Position numbers and translations under genes: made by a program
In this document: positions 9,430 to 19,060 of the stretch, piece after piece
How the letters are laid out: every line of letters starts with the position of its first letter
Numbering within the stretch: position 1 is the first letter of the stretch
Assembly (NCBI RefSeq): GCF_000614205.1
Contig: NZ_BAKN01000005.1
Coordinates: forward strand, 62,001 to 126,000
DNA from: Hoylesella saccharolytica JCM 17484
Lineage (GTDB): Bacteria > Bacteroidota > Bacteroidia > Bacteroidales > Bacteroidaceae
Length of the DNA stretch: 64,000 bases
Direction of reading: 5' to 3'
The notes under the pieces: generated by a model
Told to the model about the DNA's origin: nothing
Databases searched by the model: none
Seen by the model: only the letters and a program-made list of their open reading frames with translations

Positions 9430-9437
9430 TACTTTTG
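9430..9437 (+). promoter_or_regulatory. -7 promoter box of the small membrane protein gene
   Basis: TACTTTTG only 5 bases ahead of the ATG at 9443. This spacing implies a very short or absent leader. It is divergent from the rpsF promoter. Confidence 0.5.
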
Positions 9438-9442
9438 CCCAC

Positions 9443-9637
9443 ATGTGGTTAGCTGGAATAAAGAAATATCGCCCGTATTTAGGGCTTGTATTAATCTATA
9501 TAGGTGTGCTGATACTGTTTATCTGCCATTTTATAGACATCAAACAATGTAACCTTTCGTTGCTAACAGGGTTCTTTTTCATTTGCGCCGGCATTGTCGT
9601 TCACATTGTTTTAGAAAAAAAACGCAGCAAATATTAA
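9443..9637 (+). CDS. Small two-helix membrane protein of unknown function
   Basis: 64 residues, not recognised beyond a general likeness to small Bacteroidales inner-membrane proteins. Two hydrophobic segments (about residues 11-30 and 38-56) are separated by a short loop (HFIDIKQCN), with a basic C-terminal tail ending EKKRSKY. The start at 9443 (MWLAG) is chosen because the promoter box ends 5 bases earlier; an upstream in-frame ATG at 9374 would lie before the promoter. It is monocistronic, divergent from rpsF, and ends before a hairpin terminator shared with guaA. Confidence 0.65.
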   Translation: MWLAGIKKYRPYLGLVLIYIGVLILFICHFIDIKQCNLSLLTGFFFICAGIVVHIVLEKKRSKY

Positions 9638-9696
9638 TCCTCACCTTAGGTCTTTATGTACCTAATTATTATTCGTTGAGAGATTCGCTAATAAAT

Positions 9697-9738
9697 AAAG
9701 GTATATTCTTTCTTATCATTTTAGAAGAACATACCTTT
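9697..9738. terminator. Bidirectional hairpin terminator
   Basis: AAAGGTATATTCTT pairs with AAGAACATACCTTT (one G-T) around a loop, between the convergent small membrane protein gene and guaA. Confidence 0.65.
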
Positions 9739-9765
9739 ACTTTATATGCCAATAGACTTCATTTT

Positions 9766-11309
9766 CTACTCCCACTCTATCGTCGAGGGCGGTTTTGAAG
9801 ATATATCATAACACACACGATTAACCCCTTTAACCTTATTAATTATTTCATTAGAAACCTTTGCCATAAAATCATAGGGCAAATGGGCCAATCTGCCGTC
9901 ATGGCATCTGTACTTGTAACTGCCCGCAAAGCAACAGGATGCTCGTAGGTACGTTCATCTCCCATTACACCAACACTGCGAATGGAAGAGAGAAGCACGG
10001 TACCGGCCTGCCATATTTTATCGTACAACGCTTCACCGTCTTCACAAATATAGTTGTGCATGTGCTCAATATAAATATCATCGGCCTCTTGCAAAATGCG
10101 GACTTTTTCGCGAGTAATATCTCCCAAGATACGAACAGCCAAACCGGGACCGGGGAATGGATGTCTCTTTATTAAGCGTTCGGGCATTTCAAGCTGTCGC
10201 CCTACCCTGCGTACTTCATCTTTAAAGAGCCACTGCAAAGGTTCGCAAAGTTGCAATTTCATCTCTTTGGGCAGTCCGCCCACATTGTGATGACTCTTAA
10301 TAACCATTCCTGTAATACTTAAGCTCTCAATACGATCTGGGTAAATCGTACCTTGCGCCAGCCATTTGGCATCAGTAATCTTTTTAGCCTCTGCATTAAA
10401 GACCTCTACAAAGTCGCGTCCGATAATCTTACGTTTCTGTTCGGGATCAGTAACCCCTTTCAAATCGGCAAAGAATTTTTCAGAAGCATCTACGCCAATA
10501 ACATTCAAACCCAATCCCTGATAAGCCTCCATTACCTTCGTAAACTCATTTTTGCGAAGCATACCATGGTCTACAAAGATACAGGTAAGGTTTCCACCAA
10601 TGGCTTTATTAAGCAAAGTAGCACACACGCTGGAGTCAACTCCGCCGCTCAGCCCTAAGATAACACGATCATTACCCAACTGCTCTTTCAGTTCTTTTAC
10701 CGTGTTTTCGACAAACGAAGCCGGGCTCCATCCTTGCTTACTACCGCAAATGTCTACCACAAAGTTTTTCAATAGTTGTTTGCCTTGCGTGCTATGAAAC
10801 ACTTCTGGGTGAAATTGAACACCCCAAACGGTATTTTTATCGTTTGCATAAGCAGCAAACTTCACATCATTAGTTGAAGCAATGACATGACAATCACTCG
10901 GTATTGCGGTGATGGTATCTCCATGGCTCATCCATACTTGCGAGTCTAAATCAAAACCTTTAAATAGCGGATTTGTCGTATCTACTTGTTGCAAGTGTGC
11001 CCGTCCGTATTCGCGTGTTCCTGTTTGTTCCACCTTTCCACCGTTGGCATGCGAGATAAATTGGGCCCCGTAACAAATACCAAGAACCGGATACTTACCG
11101 ACAAACTCGCTTAAATCGCATTGAAAAGCCTCTTTATCGTGCACAGAATAAGGCGAACCACTTAGGATAACACCTATCACCGACGGGTCATCTTTGGGAA
11201 ATTTACTATACGGCAGTATCTCACAAAAGGTATCGAGCTCTCTTACCCGACGTCCTATCAACTGTGTGGTTTGTGAACCGAAGTCTAAAATAATTATCTT
11301 TTGCTGCAT
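9766..11309 (-). CDS. guaA: GMP synthase (glutamine-hydrolysing), one frame break near the C-terminus
   Basis: Converts XMP, ATP and glutamine to GMP. The N-terminal class I amidotransferase has the nucleophile C79 in GICYGAQ and the FHPE histidine segment; the ATP-pyrophosphatase part has [10 protein letters not shown] near residue 220. The frame breaks at 9888-9889 after ...[10 protein letters not shown]: one more G restores [15 protein letters not shown] and the universal C-terminus ending KPPSTIEWE, with the stop at 9766-9768 and about 514 residues. As written the first frame ends at 9843 with an unrelated tail, which would remove the dimerisation and XMP-binding C-terminus of an essential enzyme, so a sequence error is by far the best explanation. 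Confidence 0.93.
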
Positions 11310-11375
11310 ATCATTATATTGAATAAAGAGTTTCTATACCTTACTATATTTAATAAGGAGAAACTATATTACACA

Positions 11376-12140
11376 TCATATTTGTTCAAGTATCTGCTCG
11401 TCAGTCAAGTATTTCATCCCCATATCGGGTTTCGCAATTCGTTCCAACGTGTCAAGTTTCCCCACATCAAGTAGTTTTAAGTCGGGTTTTACATAGCCGG
11501 AAATACGGCATTTTGCACAAACAGATAAGTAAAAGTCGACTATACTAAATTTGTCGGGAAAAGCATCCATTGCCGAAAGCAAACGAGGAGAAAAAGAATG
11601 GATGCCAGCAAAGGCATATCGGCTGCAATCTTCGACGCGTAAGTCGGGATAAGGAGACCGTACTTCACCTGTTTCAACATTTGTCCATCCCACCAACTGT
11701 CTGTCATTATCAAAGAGCAGATAGCGTTTGGTTTGACGTTCGCTAACCAACAACAAGGCATCACAAGCAGAATGTGACGCATAAAACTTCCGCAAATCTA
11801 CATTGCTCAAAATGTCTACATTATGGATAAGGATGTTTTCTTTTGCAGAAAACAAATATCCGGCCTTTTTAACCCCTCCCCCCGTATTTAATAAGGAGGT
11901 GCTTTCATCACTTATATCCACCGCCATCCCAAAATTATCATGGGCACACAAATATGCTTTTATTTGGTCGGCAAAATGATGTACATTGACAACTACGTGG
12001 TTTGCACCGGCATTTTTCAGCTTTATAAGGGTGCGCTGCAATAAAGTTTGCCCACCAACTTCTACTAAGGCCTTGGGCATATTATCTGTAAGCGGCTTTA
12101 GCCGCGTACCCAGACCAGCTGCAAAAATCATTGCCTGCAT
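11376..12140 (-). CDS. Nucleotidyltransferase, MurU-like
   Basis: 254 residues of the sugar-1-phosphate nucleotidyltransferase fold. The signature AAGLGTRLKPLTD (residues 6-18) followed by PKALVEVGG binds the NTP. Overall size and order fit MurU, which makes UDP-MurNAc from MurNAc-1-phosphate in cell-wall sugar recycling; mannose-1-phosphate guanylyltransferase-like proteins are the alternative. The AmgK-like kinase that would act one step earlier is at 46.7 kb, not adjacent. I chose the ATG at 12140; an ATG two codons earlier is possible. A TAAATTTG box lies on the minus strand at 12171-12178. Confidence 0.75.
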   Translation of the reverse strand: MQAMIFAAGLGTRLKPLTDNMPKALVEVGGQTLLQRTLIKLKNAGANHVVVNVHHFADQIKAYLCAHDNFGMAVDISDESTSLLNTGGGVKKAGYLFSAKENILIHNVDILSNVDLRKFYASHSACDALLLVSERQTKRYLLFDNDRQLVGWTNVETGEVRSPYPDLRVEDCSRYAFAGIHSFSPRLLSAMDAFPDKFSIVDFYLSVCAKCRISGYVKPDLKLLDVGKLDTLERIAKPDMGMKYLTDEQILEQI

Positions 12141-12170
12141 TGTCATTAATTATTCGCGAGTTTATATGTG

Positions 12171-12178
12171 CAAATTTA
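12171..12178 (-). promoter_or_regulatory. -7 promoter box of the MurU-like gene
   Basis: Minus strand TAAATTTG, an exact TAnnTTTG match, 30 bases ahead of the start codon. Confidence 0.5.
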
Positions 12179-12560
12179 ACGATTATTTTTCACACAGCCA
12201 TAGTATCCCAACAGGTTTTCAAATGCGGGCGTTAAATTCAATAACACAAGCAAAGTGTTTGTAAGACAAAGAACTCAACATGTACGCCCTACCCTCTTTA
12301 AGCATTCTTATAAACAGTTTAACGATTTGTTATTCATTTCCAAAAAGAAGTAATAAATTGACACTTTTACAATAGTTAAAATCTGCGATTTCGTCGTCAA
12401 ATACTTCGATAGAATTTATTGGGCACAAAGTAGCTCATAAATTCTCAGAAAAATGAGTATTTTATATATCACTAAAAGCCAGCCACTTATAAAGACCACC
12501 TCTTCTACAACATTCTGTTTACCCCTCCAAAACTTCCTAAAACCACGTTTTATACCCTTC

Positions 12561-12660
12561 AAAAGCATAACTTTCGGGTGCTAAAAGTTATGCTTTTAGG
12601 CTGTAAAAGCTATGCTTTTGAAACTAAGCCCTTATTTTTGAACTTTTCAAAGCTTAGTTT
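12561..12660. repeat. Cluster of hairpin-forming repeats in a 0.7 kb gene-free gap
   Basis: The gap 12141-12856 holds no convincing gene. Within it AAAAGCATAACTTT (12561-12574) pairs with AAAGTTATGCTTTT (12584-12597). A third, palindromic copy AAAAGCTATGCTTTT is at 12605-12619, and AAACTAAGC (12621-12629) pairs with GCTTAGTTT (12652-12660). The repeated AAAAGCATAACTTT motif suggests a dispersed intergenic family; its role is unknown, and it may also end transcription of the gene to the right. Confidence 0.6.
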
Positions 12661-12856
12661 TCTGCTAGAATTAAAATGTTAATTGTAACGAAAATCGAAA
12701 AATCCCCGAAACTGATTTATCGTTTTTTATACCTAAAATCTATCAAACTGAAAATTAGTCGTTCTTCAACAACGAAGCATAATAATGACTTTGCAAGAAG
12801 AAAAGATTGCACATTTATAAATGGATGTTGTAAAATTAGGATCCAGACGTGAATTA

Positions 12857-14515
12857 TTAGCGTTCTTTGTATGGTACATCAAAGTATTCTTCATTGGTCT
12901 TGATATCTAACCATCCACGCTTTCCCTCACGAACAATATGATAAAAAGAATCTGTTTGTCGCCGAATCTCATCATATTGAACACTTGCATGGCGCGGAAA
13001 AACACCTACCTTTCCTGTTTTATAGAAATAAATAAGTCCGTCTTTTCCAAAGTTAACGGAATCGTTATCAATGGCAAGAACTACTTTCCCGGTAATATTT
13101 TTAGTTGGATACGTAAGTATCTTCTCCTCCCAAAAAGCGTGAGAAACGGTTTTTACCTTTGGTTTTACATCCTTATTATCTTGTTCATACTTATATTCTA
13201 CAATACCAAATCGGTTACCCTTTCTTACTTTGAGATACTCAGGATGCAAGTAACAATCACCCACAAAACCCCTATTTTCATCCCAATGGAATATACTATC
13301 GCCATTGATAAATGTAACAGCATCACCGATTTGTCGATCTGTAAGCATAAATTCTTCTATCGTATCATGACTCGATCCTGGCCCACCAACTTTCTTTATC
13401 ATAGCATATCGTTTACCTTTCTTTGTTATAGAATACCACCAATGAACGACCGTTCCGCAGAGTCCATAAGAAAAACGAACATTCCCCGATGCTTTATGCC
13501 CGTATTTATCATAGTATCCCGGCCCAAATTCATTGAGAACTTCTATCAGACCTCTTTTAAAAGGATAAGCATTTATAACATTTCCAAGTGCAAGTTTTGT
13601 TTTATACAGATTATATATATCTGCTGTTCGAGTATTTTTTGCAATAATGAAATGATCTTGATAAATAATCGTGTCATAGGCTGCTTTTAGAACATTTTCG
13701 CCAAAAGCATTTATCAATTCATATTGATGCTGTACGGTTGGACGGATAGCATAAAACTCTTGAATTCTAAAACGATAGAAATCATCTTCTTTCGTACTTT
13801 GATACTTATCCTTTGCCGCTTTCAACACCACACCACCATAAGGACTAGTAAGTGCAACAAGCTGATCTCCTCTACGTTTCTCGGGTAGTAAAATATACTC
13901 CCAAGACCCACCGGTACTGGTGAAAAGAAGCATCCGTGCACCATTTCGGAATGAGAGAACAAAGGGAAGAAAGTACTCTGCATCGCCAACACGCCACATC
14001 TTTACAGAATCCTTTGATGAGATCATATAGCCTCCAAAACCACTCGGTTCATCTTTACTACCATAAAAGAGTTCCTGTATGGACACGATACTGCTACTTA
14101 GGAATTTGAGAACCAAAGACGAATTCTTTACGTTTCGAGGCCATGACTCGCTCGATTCGATATCAAATGCTTTGCCTGTATAATCTTCTATAGAGACTGT
14201 GCGTAGGTCATCTATGTTAAGCATCTTTCTATTATCGCTCAATAAGTCTTTCCGAGTTTTAATTTCTTTCTCTGTTTCTATTGTCGATGTTATCAAATCC
14301 ATATCAGAGTACTGATCTGTTTCTATTTCGTCTGTATCGAAATCAAGAGATACTCTGACATATTCATTATCACTTATTTTTTTATAAAGTTCAAATACGC
14401 CGCCGTGATTGCTATATACAATAGCGTCTACATCAGGCAATGATATTATCTGTTGTGCTAAACTACTTATAAATGAACCGAGAAATACTAACAGAAAGCA
14501 ACTTATTTTCTTCAT
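12857..14515 (-). CDS. Secreted WG-repeat-like protein of unknown function
   Basis: 552 residues. An N-terminal signal peptide (MKKISCFLLVFLGSFISSLAQ) points to export. I do not recognise the family with certainty, but the C-terminal half has recurring stretches of the WG-repeat kind (KGNRFGIVEYKY, KTGKVGVFPRHA, EGKRGWLDIKTNEEYF), each of the GK.G.(I/V/L) form followed by a Tyr/Phe-rich strand, which in known proteins build a beta-propeller. The gene is AT-rich compared with guaA or clpB, stands alone after a 0.7 kb gap, and is divergent from the ABC transporter operon. A surface or periplasmic binding role is a guess. Confidence 0.6.
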   Translation of the reverse strand: MKKISCFLLVFLGSFISSLAQQIISLPDVDAIVYSNHGGVFELYKKISDNEYVRVSLDFDTDEIETDQYSDMDLITSTIETEKEIKTRKDLLSDNRKMLNIDDLRTVSIEDYTGKAFDIESSESWPRNVKNSSLVLKFLSSSIVSIQELFYGSKDEPSGFGGYMISSKDSVKMWRVGDAEYFLPFVLSFRNGARMLLFTSTGGSWEYILLPEKRRGDQLVALTSPYGGVVLKAAKDKYQSTKEDDFYRFRIQEFYAIRPTVQHQYELINAFGENVLKAAYDTIIYQDHFIIAKNTRTADIYNLYKTKLALGNVINAYPFKRGLIEVLNEFGPGYYDKYGHKASGNVRFSYGLCGTVVHWWYSITKKGKRYAMIKKVGGPGSSHDTIEEFMLTDRQIGDAVTFINGDSIFHWDENRGFVGDCYLHPEYLKVRKGNRFGIVEYKYEQDNKDVKPKVKTVSHAFWEEKILTYPTKNITGKVVLAIDNDSVNFGKDGLIYFYKTGKVGVFPRHASVQYDEIRRQTDSFYHIVREGKRGWLDIKTNEEYFDVPYKER

Positions 14516-14614
14516 CTTCTTTTTCTTTCGAATTTACATTCTTTTTTTAATACGAAACCCATTTTATATGGAAAAATACAGTTTTGTATCATATCTAAAT
14601 TCAAACTTAGGCAC

Positions 14615-14644
14615 TTGTCTAAATAAAGAAATGTTGTAATTTTG
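14615..14644 (+). promoter_or_regulatory. Promoter of the ABC transporter operon
   Basis: TTG at 14615-14617, 19 bases, then TAATTTTG at 14637-14644: a full Bacteroidetes promoter, 49 bases ahead of the ATPase start. Confidence 0.65.
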
Positions 14645-14693
14645 CAGTGATACACCGCTATTCGTCATCGCATTAACAAGAAAACGATACATT

Positions 14694-15419
14694 ATGCTTC
14701 AAATAGACAACCTTACATTCTCGTATAAAAGTATAGAGAAAAGTCTGTTTAAAGACTTCTCCATGACACTTTTACCGGGACATATCTATGGCTTGCTGGG
14801 TCCCAACGGCGCAGGAAAATCTACCTTACTATATTTAATGGCAGGACTGCTTACACCTTACAAAGGGCAGGTACTGTTTGATGATACCCACGTACGCAAG
14901 CGTTTGCCGCACACGATGCGCGATATCTTCATCGTTCCTGACGAGTATAAACTGCCACGCGTATCGCTTACAGAATATATTCGCACCAATGGTGTGTTTT
15001 ATCCGCATTTCTCTAAAGAAGATATGCTGCATTATTTAGATGTGTTCGGTATGAATGAAGATGTTAATTTAGGCGAACTTTCACTCGGGCAAGGCAAAAA
15101 AGTATTTATGAGTTTTGCGATGGCGGCCCACACAAAGGTGCTGCTGATGGACGAACCAACCAATGGATTGGATATACCGGGTAAAGAACAGTTCCGCCGT
15201 TTTCTCACTGACGGGCGCACAGATGATAGTATTTTCGTTATATCAACACATCAGGTTAAAGATATCGAGCAGGTGCTTGACCATATTGTGATGTTTAACC
15301 ACAGCAAGATATTGGCTGATATGGACATCAAAGAGATTAGCAAGGGGGGCGAAACAGACTTGGAAAAATTCTTTAACGAACAAATGAATGAGGAGGAAAT
15401 GAGAAATGCTGAACGATAA
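14694..15419 (+). CDS. ABC transporter ATP-binding protein
   Basis: 241 residues. Walker A GPNGAGKST (36-44), signature LSLGQ (129-133), Walker B LLMDEPTNGLD (150-160) and the switch histidine in ISTHQ are complete, so the ATPase should be active. It resembles the YtrB-like ATPases that drive export of peptides or lipid-linked molecules. Its 3' end overlaps the membrane-protein gene by 14 bases, which indicates coupled translation of an ATPase-permease pair. In related genomes a GntR regulator often precedes such a pair; none is visible here. Substrate unknown. Confidence 0.9.
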   Translation: MLQIDNLTFSYKSIEKSLFKDFSMTLLPGHIYGLLGPNGAGKSTLLYLMAGLLTPYKGQVLFDDTHVRKRLPHTMRDIFIVPDEYKLPRVSLTEYIRTNGVFYPHFSKEDMLHYLDVFGMNEDVNLGELSLGQGKKVFMSFAMAAHTKVLLMDEPTNGLDIPGKEQFRRFLTDGRTDDSIFVISTHQVKDIEQVLDHIVMFNHSKILADMDIKEISKGGETDLEKFFNEQMNEEEMRNAER

Positions 15420-16179
15420 TTTCTTTTCTTGGAAAAGGTTTTCGGCCTACTTTAGAAAGCTATGGGTAGAAAGATGGCGTACCAACTTGTTGCGCTTCGG
15501 CATCTTATTCGGGCTGATGTTATTAATCAGCATGTGGCTTTCGATGATGACTTATCCCGGTAGTCGGGAGTATCTTTCTAAAGATAACTTTACCGATCCG
15601 GTGCATATACCTCAATTCGGCATCTTTGCTGTTATCTTTTTACTGTCGGGCTGTGTCATGGCAACCGATATGTTGCAAGGTGCACGCAACAAAAGCGAAC
15701 GTATCAGTGCACTTACTTTCCCCGTTACTCCTTTTGAGAACTGGCTTGCACGATGGACAATGAGCGTTCCATTATTTATCATTGCTTACTTTACGTGTTT
15801 GTATACCGTCGACTCAATACGGGTAGCCATCTTCGGAACACTATTTAATAAATTATACATCGCTTATATGCCTCTTTTCCCAAGTACCTTTAGGGAAGGA
15901 CAGATGTACCTTTGGCTATTTTATTTTTACACAACAGCTATCTACGTTTTAGGGGGTGTATTCTTTCCTAGAAAGCCCTTTTTGAAGACATCTGTTTTCG
16001 TTTTTATTCTTTTTTGGATAGGGCTTTTCGTGCAATTTGGAGTTGCACTACTTTCTTTTAACGACGATCACGGTTTTGCCCATTACGCATTAACCACCTT
16101 CTTTTGGGCTTCGGTGGTACTACTTTGGTGGTTATCTTACCTGCGTTTTAAAGAATTAGAAGTAATAGACCGACTGTAA
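15406..16179 (+). CDS. ABC transporter membrane subunit (probable permease)
   Basis: 257 residues with about six hydrophobic segments, beginning after a charged N-terminus that contains RFSAYFRKLWVERWR. The segment order (one helix, a large loop with YPGSREYLSKDNF, then five helices) fits ABC-2-type permeases of Bacteroidales. It overlaps the ATPase gene by 14 bases and is followed after 17 bases by a membrane-anchored protein, so the three form one transcription unit. No domain motif proves the call; it rests on topology and context. Confidence 0.75.
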   Translation: MLNDNFFSWKRFSAYFRKLWVERWRTNLLRFGILFGLMLLISMWLSMMTYPGSREYLSKDNFTDPVHIPQFGIFAVIFLLSGCVMATDMLQGARNKSERISALTFPVTPFENWLARWTMSVPLFIIAYFTCLYTVDSIRVAIFGTLFNKLYIAYMPLFPSTFREGQMYLWLFYFYTTAIYVLGGVFFPRKPFLKTSVFVFILFWIGLFVQFGVALLSFNDDHGFAHYALTTFFWASVVLLWWLSYLRFKELEVIDRL

Positions 16180-16196
16180 CGCTAAATGTAAAATCG

Positions 16197-17120
16197 ATGA
16201 AAAAGACAACAACCATCATTATCTGCTATTTCATTTTTACGCTTTTCTTTGTCAGCGGTGTATTTAATTTCACGCCAACACTGACAGAAGTTTACATGGA
16301 AGATCCTGATAAAGCAATGTTTCTTGACCAACTTACTGAGCATAAGTTGCAACCTGTAAATACAATTAAAGCTGTTGGAAACGATTCTTTAGTAGAAAAC
16401 GTTTACTTCATAGTTGAAGTAGACGTGAGTTTTGTTAAAGACAAAAGTGAGTGTAGCATAGCTTATCCAGAACAACTCATTAGCGTTGAACAACAGGGCA
16501 ACACGCTAATGTACCGTTTTTCAGACGAACTGATAAGTTGTTCAGATAAACTCATTGAATGGAAACATGGTCCCGATGGAAATATAAAGGAATCAGACAT
16601 ACAGAAAGATAGCACCATAGAATACAGCATTCAGCATCTGAACGGGGAAAAAGAAATTGTAAAAGAAACCTGTGTGGGTTATCAAAAAAAGATACGCATC
16701 AAGATAAAAATGCTTGAAACACCAACACTCAGCGTACAACAACTGCCGAAACACCAGTTGCTATTAAATGTTGATGCACTGAAAAGACTAACTTATCACT
16801 CGTCGGGAGACTTGGGATTGGCAGACGGAAGCCGAATAGACACACTACAGGTAGTGGGTTATCCGAACCTATCGATTAACAATGCACGGATAAAACTGTT
16901 TACACTAAATTGCAAAGGGCTATATAATACAGATGTAGCGAACACAGTTTCGATATCAACCGACGAACAAGCACAAGTAAACACATTGCTGATTAGTGGC
17001 AAAGGCGAGGTGCAGGGACTGGATGAAAGCAAGTTCAAGCATATTGTCATCACACCCCAAAGAGGTAAAGAGTTGGCGGTAAATATTGATCCAATCAAGC
17101 AAAAGTTGGTGATTAAATAG
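16197..17120 (+). CDS. Membrane-anchored protein of unknown function, third gene of ABC operon
   Basis: 307 residues. One hydrophobic N-terminal segment (about residues 5-28, IIICYFIFTLFFVSGVFNF) acts as an uncleaved anchor or signal; the rest is hydrophilic and beta-rich, with regular alternation near the C-terminus (LKRLTYHSSGDLGLADGS and later) reminiscent of the DUF4097/head-GIN beta-solenoid type, though no GSGD repeat is present. Seventeen bases after the permease gene, it is probably an accessory periplasmic partner of the exporter. Specific function is not known to me. Confidence 0.65.
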   Translation: MKKTTTIIICYFIFTLFFVSGVFNFTPTLTEVYMEDPDKAMFLDQLTEHKLQPVNTIKAVGNDSLVENVYFIVEVDVSFVKDKSECSIAYPEQLISVEQQGNTLMYRFSDELISCSDKLIEWKHGPDGNIKESDIQKDSTIEYSIQHLNGEKEIVKETCVGYQKKIRIKIKMLETPTLSVQQLPKHQLLLNVDALKRLTYHSSGDLGLADGSRIDTLQVVGYPNLSINNARIKLFTLNCKGLYNTDVANTVSISTDEQAQVNTLLISGKGEVQGLDESKFKHIVITPQRGKELAVNIDPIKQKLVIK

Positions 17121-17296
17121 GGGTAAGAACAACCCTTCCATACCTTTCACATATCCGTTGGAAATTTACGAATAAGTAGAGCATTATTTTATAATAAACA
17201 GCAGAAGAAAATTGTTTATATCTTTTGTGCAATATTTCTTAATATTTGGTGTTTATTGTATAATAATATCTACTTATTGAAACTTTTGATTATTGC

Positions 17297-18396
17297 ATGA
17301 CACAATATATACCAGTAGCTATAGCCTTTTTACTAAGCCTTATTTTCGGGTTTATTTTTATTCCTGCCATTCTTAACTTTTGTAAAGACAGGCAGTTATA
17401 CGATATTCCCAATCAACGAAAGGTACACAAAACACTGACTCCCAGATTAGGAGGAGTATCGTTTATACCGGGTATGGCGCTATCAGTTCTTATCGTAACA
17501 TCGCTCATGAATGTGGAAAGTTCACATACGAAAGTACAAATCAGTCTTTGGAGCATTGCCTTTCTCATTAGCGTTATATTGATTTATGCGGTAGGTATCA
17601 TAGATGATTTTATCGGATTAAATGCAAAGATTAAGTTTTTTGTACAGTGTATCACTGCTATTACACTACCCGCATGCGGTCTTTATATCAACAATCTATA
17701 CGGTTTTCTAGGCATTCATGAGATACCTTACATTATAGGAGCTCCCATAACCGTATTTGTGATTGTGTTTATAGACAATGCCATTAATCTTATTGACGGT
17801 ATCGATGGACTTTCAGCAAGTTTATCGACCATTGCTTTAACAGGTTTTTTATACTGTTTTGTCGCTGAAGGATTACGAATTTATTGTCTGTTTATTGCTG
17901 CTCTGATAGGTGTTTTACTACCTTACCTATATTTTAATATATGGGGAAAACCCGAAAAAAACCGCAAAATCTTTATGGGCGACTCTGGGAGTCTGACGCT
18001 TGGATTTATTTTAGGCTTTCTTTTCATCAAGCTTTCAATGAATACACCGTTGCTAAGCACACCCGCAAATGAACGTTTTTTATTTGCTTACAGCTTATTA
18101 ATTGTACCGGTATTTGATACCGTGAGAGTAATTATTCACCGAATACGTACCCGACGCCCCTTATTTCAAGCAGATAAAAACCATATTCACCACAAACTGA
18201 TGAAGCTGGACTGAGCCAACACATTACTCTGATTATAATCTTGGGTATCGATATATTCTTTATATTGTTTAACTTACTGCTGTCTCGGCACATGGGAATC
18301 AACGGGGTCGTGCTTATTGACGTAGTTACTTTTACCGTTTTTCAAATTGTGCTTACCCTATTCATCAATAAGAAGAGCATAAAGCCGACAGAATGA
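17297..18396 (+). CDS. MraY/WecA-type glycosyl-1-phosphate transferase, one frame break
   Basis: Polyprenyl-phosphate HexNAc-1-phosphate transferase of the WecA/TagO group, which puts the first sugar phosphate on undecaprenyl phosphate at the inner membrane. Visible motifs: GIIDDFIGL (DDxxGL), DNAINLIDGIDGLSA, FMGDSGSL and the late histidine motif NHIHHKLMK. The frame breaks at 18205: one more G turns the end into HHKLMKAGLSQHIT and continues through two more membrane helices to a stop at 18394-18396, giving about 366 residues, normal for the family. Without it the protein stops at 18214 and lacks its last helices. The restored stop overlaps the next start as ATGA, a typical coupled join, which supports the repaired reading. 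Confidence 0.9.
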
Positions 18397-18965
18397 AAAG
18401 ACTTACCGACTTGATTATCTCGGCACTCTGCCTTGTTATCTTCTCACCATTGATATTGATTTGCGCCATAGCTATTCGTTGGGAAGACGGTCTTCCGGTG
18501 ATATACCGGCAAGAACGCATAGGCTTGCACGGACATTCTTTCTTTATCTACAAATTTAGAACAATGAAAGTAGATGCAGAAGAAAACGGACCGATGATGT
18601 TGGAACAAGATGGTGACAGCAGATTAACAAAGGTTGGAAAGTTTCTGCGAGAACATCATTTGGATGAATTACCACAACTTTGGAATGTGTTGAAAGGCGA
18701 TATGGCTTTTATTGGGCCCAGACCTGAACGAAAATATTACATCGACAAAATCATGGAAAAAGACGCTCGGTACGCCAACCTTTATCAAATCAGACCCGGA
18801 GTGACATCGTATGCCACACTGTATAACGGATACACAGACACAATGGAAAAGATGTTACGCCGCTTGGAGCTTGACCTCTATTATCTGGAACACCACTCGT
18901 GGTGGCTGGATATGAAAATTCTTATCCGCACTTTTCTCAACATTGTTGGCGGAAAGAAGTTTTAA
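18393..18965 (+). CDS. Bacterial sugar transferase (PglC-type phosphoglycosyl transferase)
   Basis: 190 residues, the size of the minimal monotopic transferases (PglC-like), without the N-terminal four-helix part of WcaJ/WbaP. One hydrophobic re-entrant segment (residues 6-27) is followed by YKFRTMK, then the long conserved block HLDELPQLWNVLKGDMAFIG and PRPE. It transfers a sugar phosphate to undecaprenyl phosphate at the inner-membrane surface, starting a capsule, exopolysaccharide or glycoprotein glycan. It overlaps the repaired WecA-type gene by 4 bases; two different initiating transferases in one operon is unusual. A bidirectional terminator follows. Confidence 0.93.
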   Translation: MKRLTDLIISALCLVIFSPLILICAIAIRWEDGLPVIYRQERIGLHGHSFFIYKFRTMKVDAEENGPMMLEQDGDSRLTKVGKFLREHHLDELPQLWNVLKGDMAFIGPRPERKYYIDKIMEKDARYANLYQIRPGVTSYATLYNGYTDTMEKMLRRLELDLYYLEHHSWWLDMKILIRTFLNIVGGKKF

Positions 18966-18986
18966 AAGGATTTCGTTCGGATATAG

Positions 18987-19046
18987 AATAAAGGCAGAAT
19001 AAAGTGAGAAAACAAATCAGTTTTACTTTATTCCGCCTTTATTATT
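18987..19046. terminator. Bidirectional hairpin terminator
   Basis: AATAAAGGCAGAATAAAGTG on the left pairs with CTTTATTCCGCCTTTATT on the right, with a 6-base loop beyond a GAAAAC/GTTTT stem. It separates the convergent sugar transferase and lipocalin-like genes. Confidence 0.8.
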
Positions 19047-19060
19047 TCAGTGAATACGCA

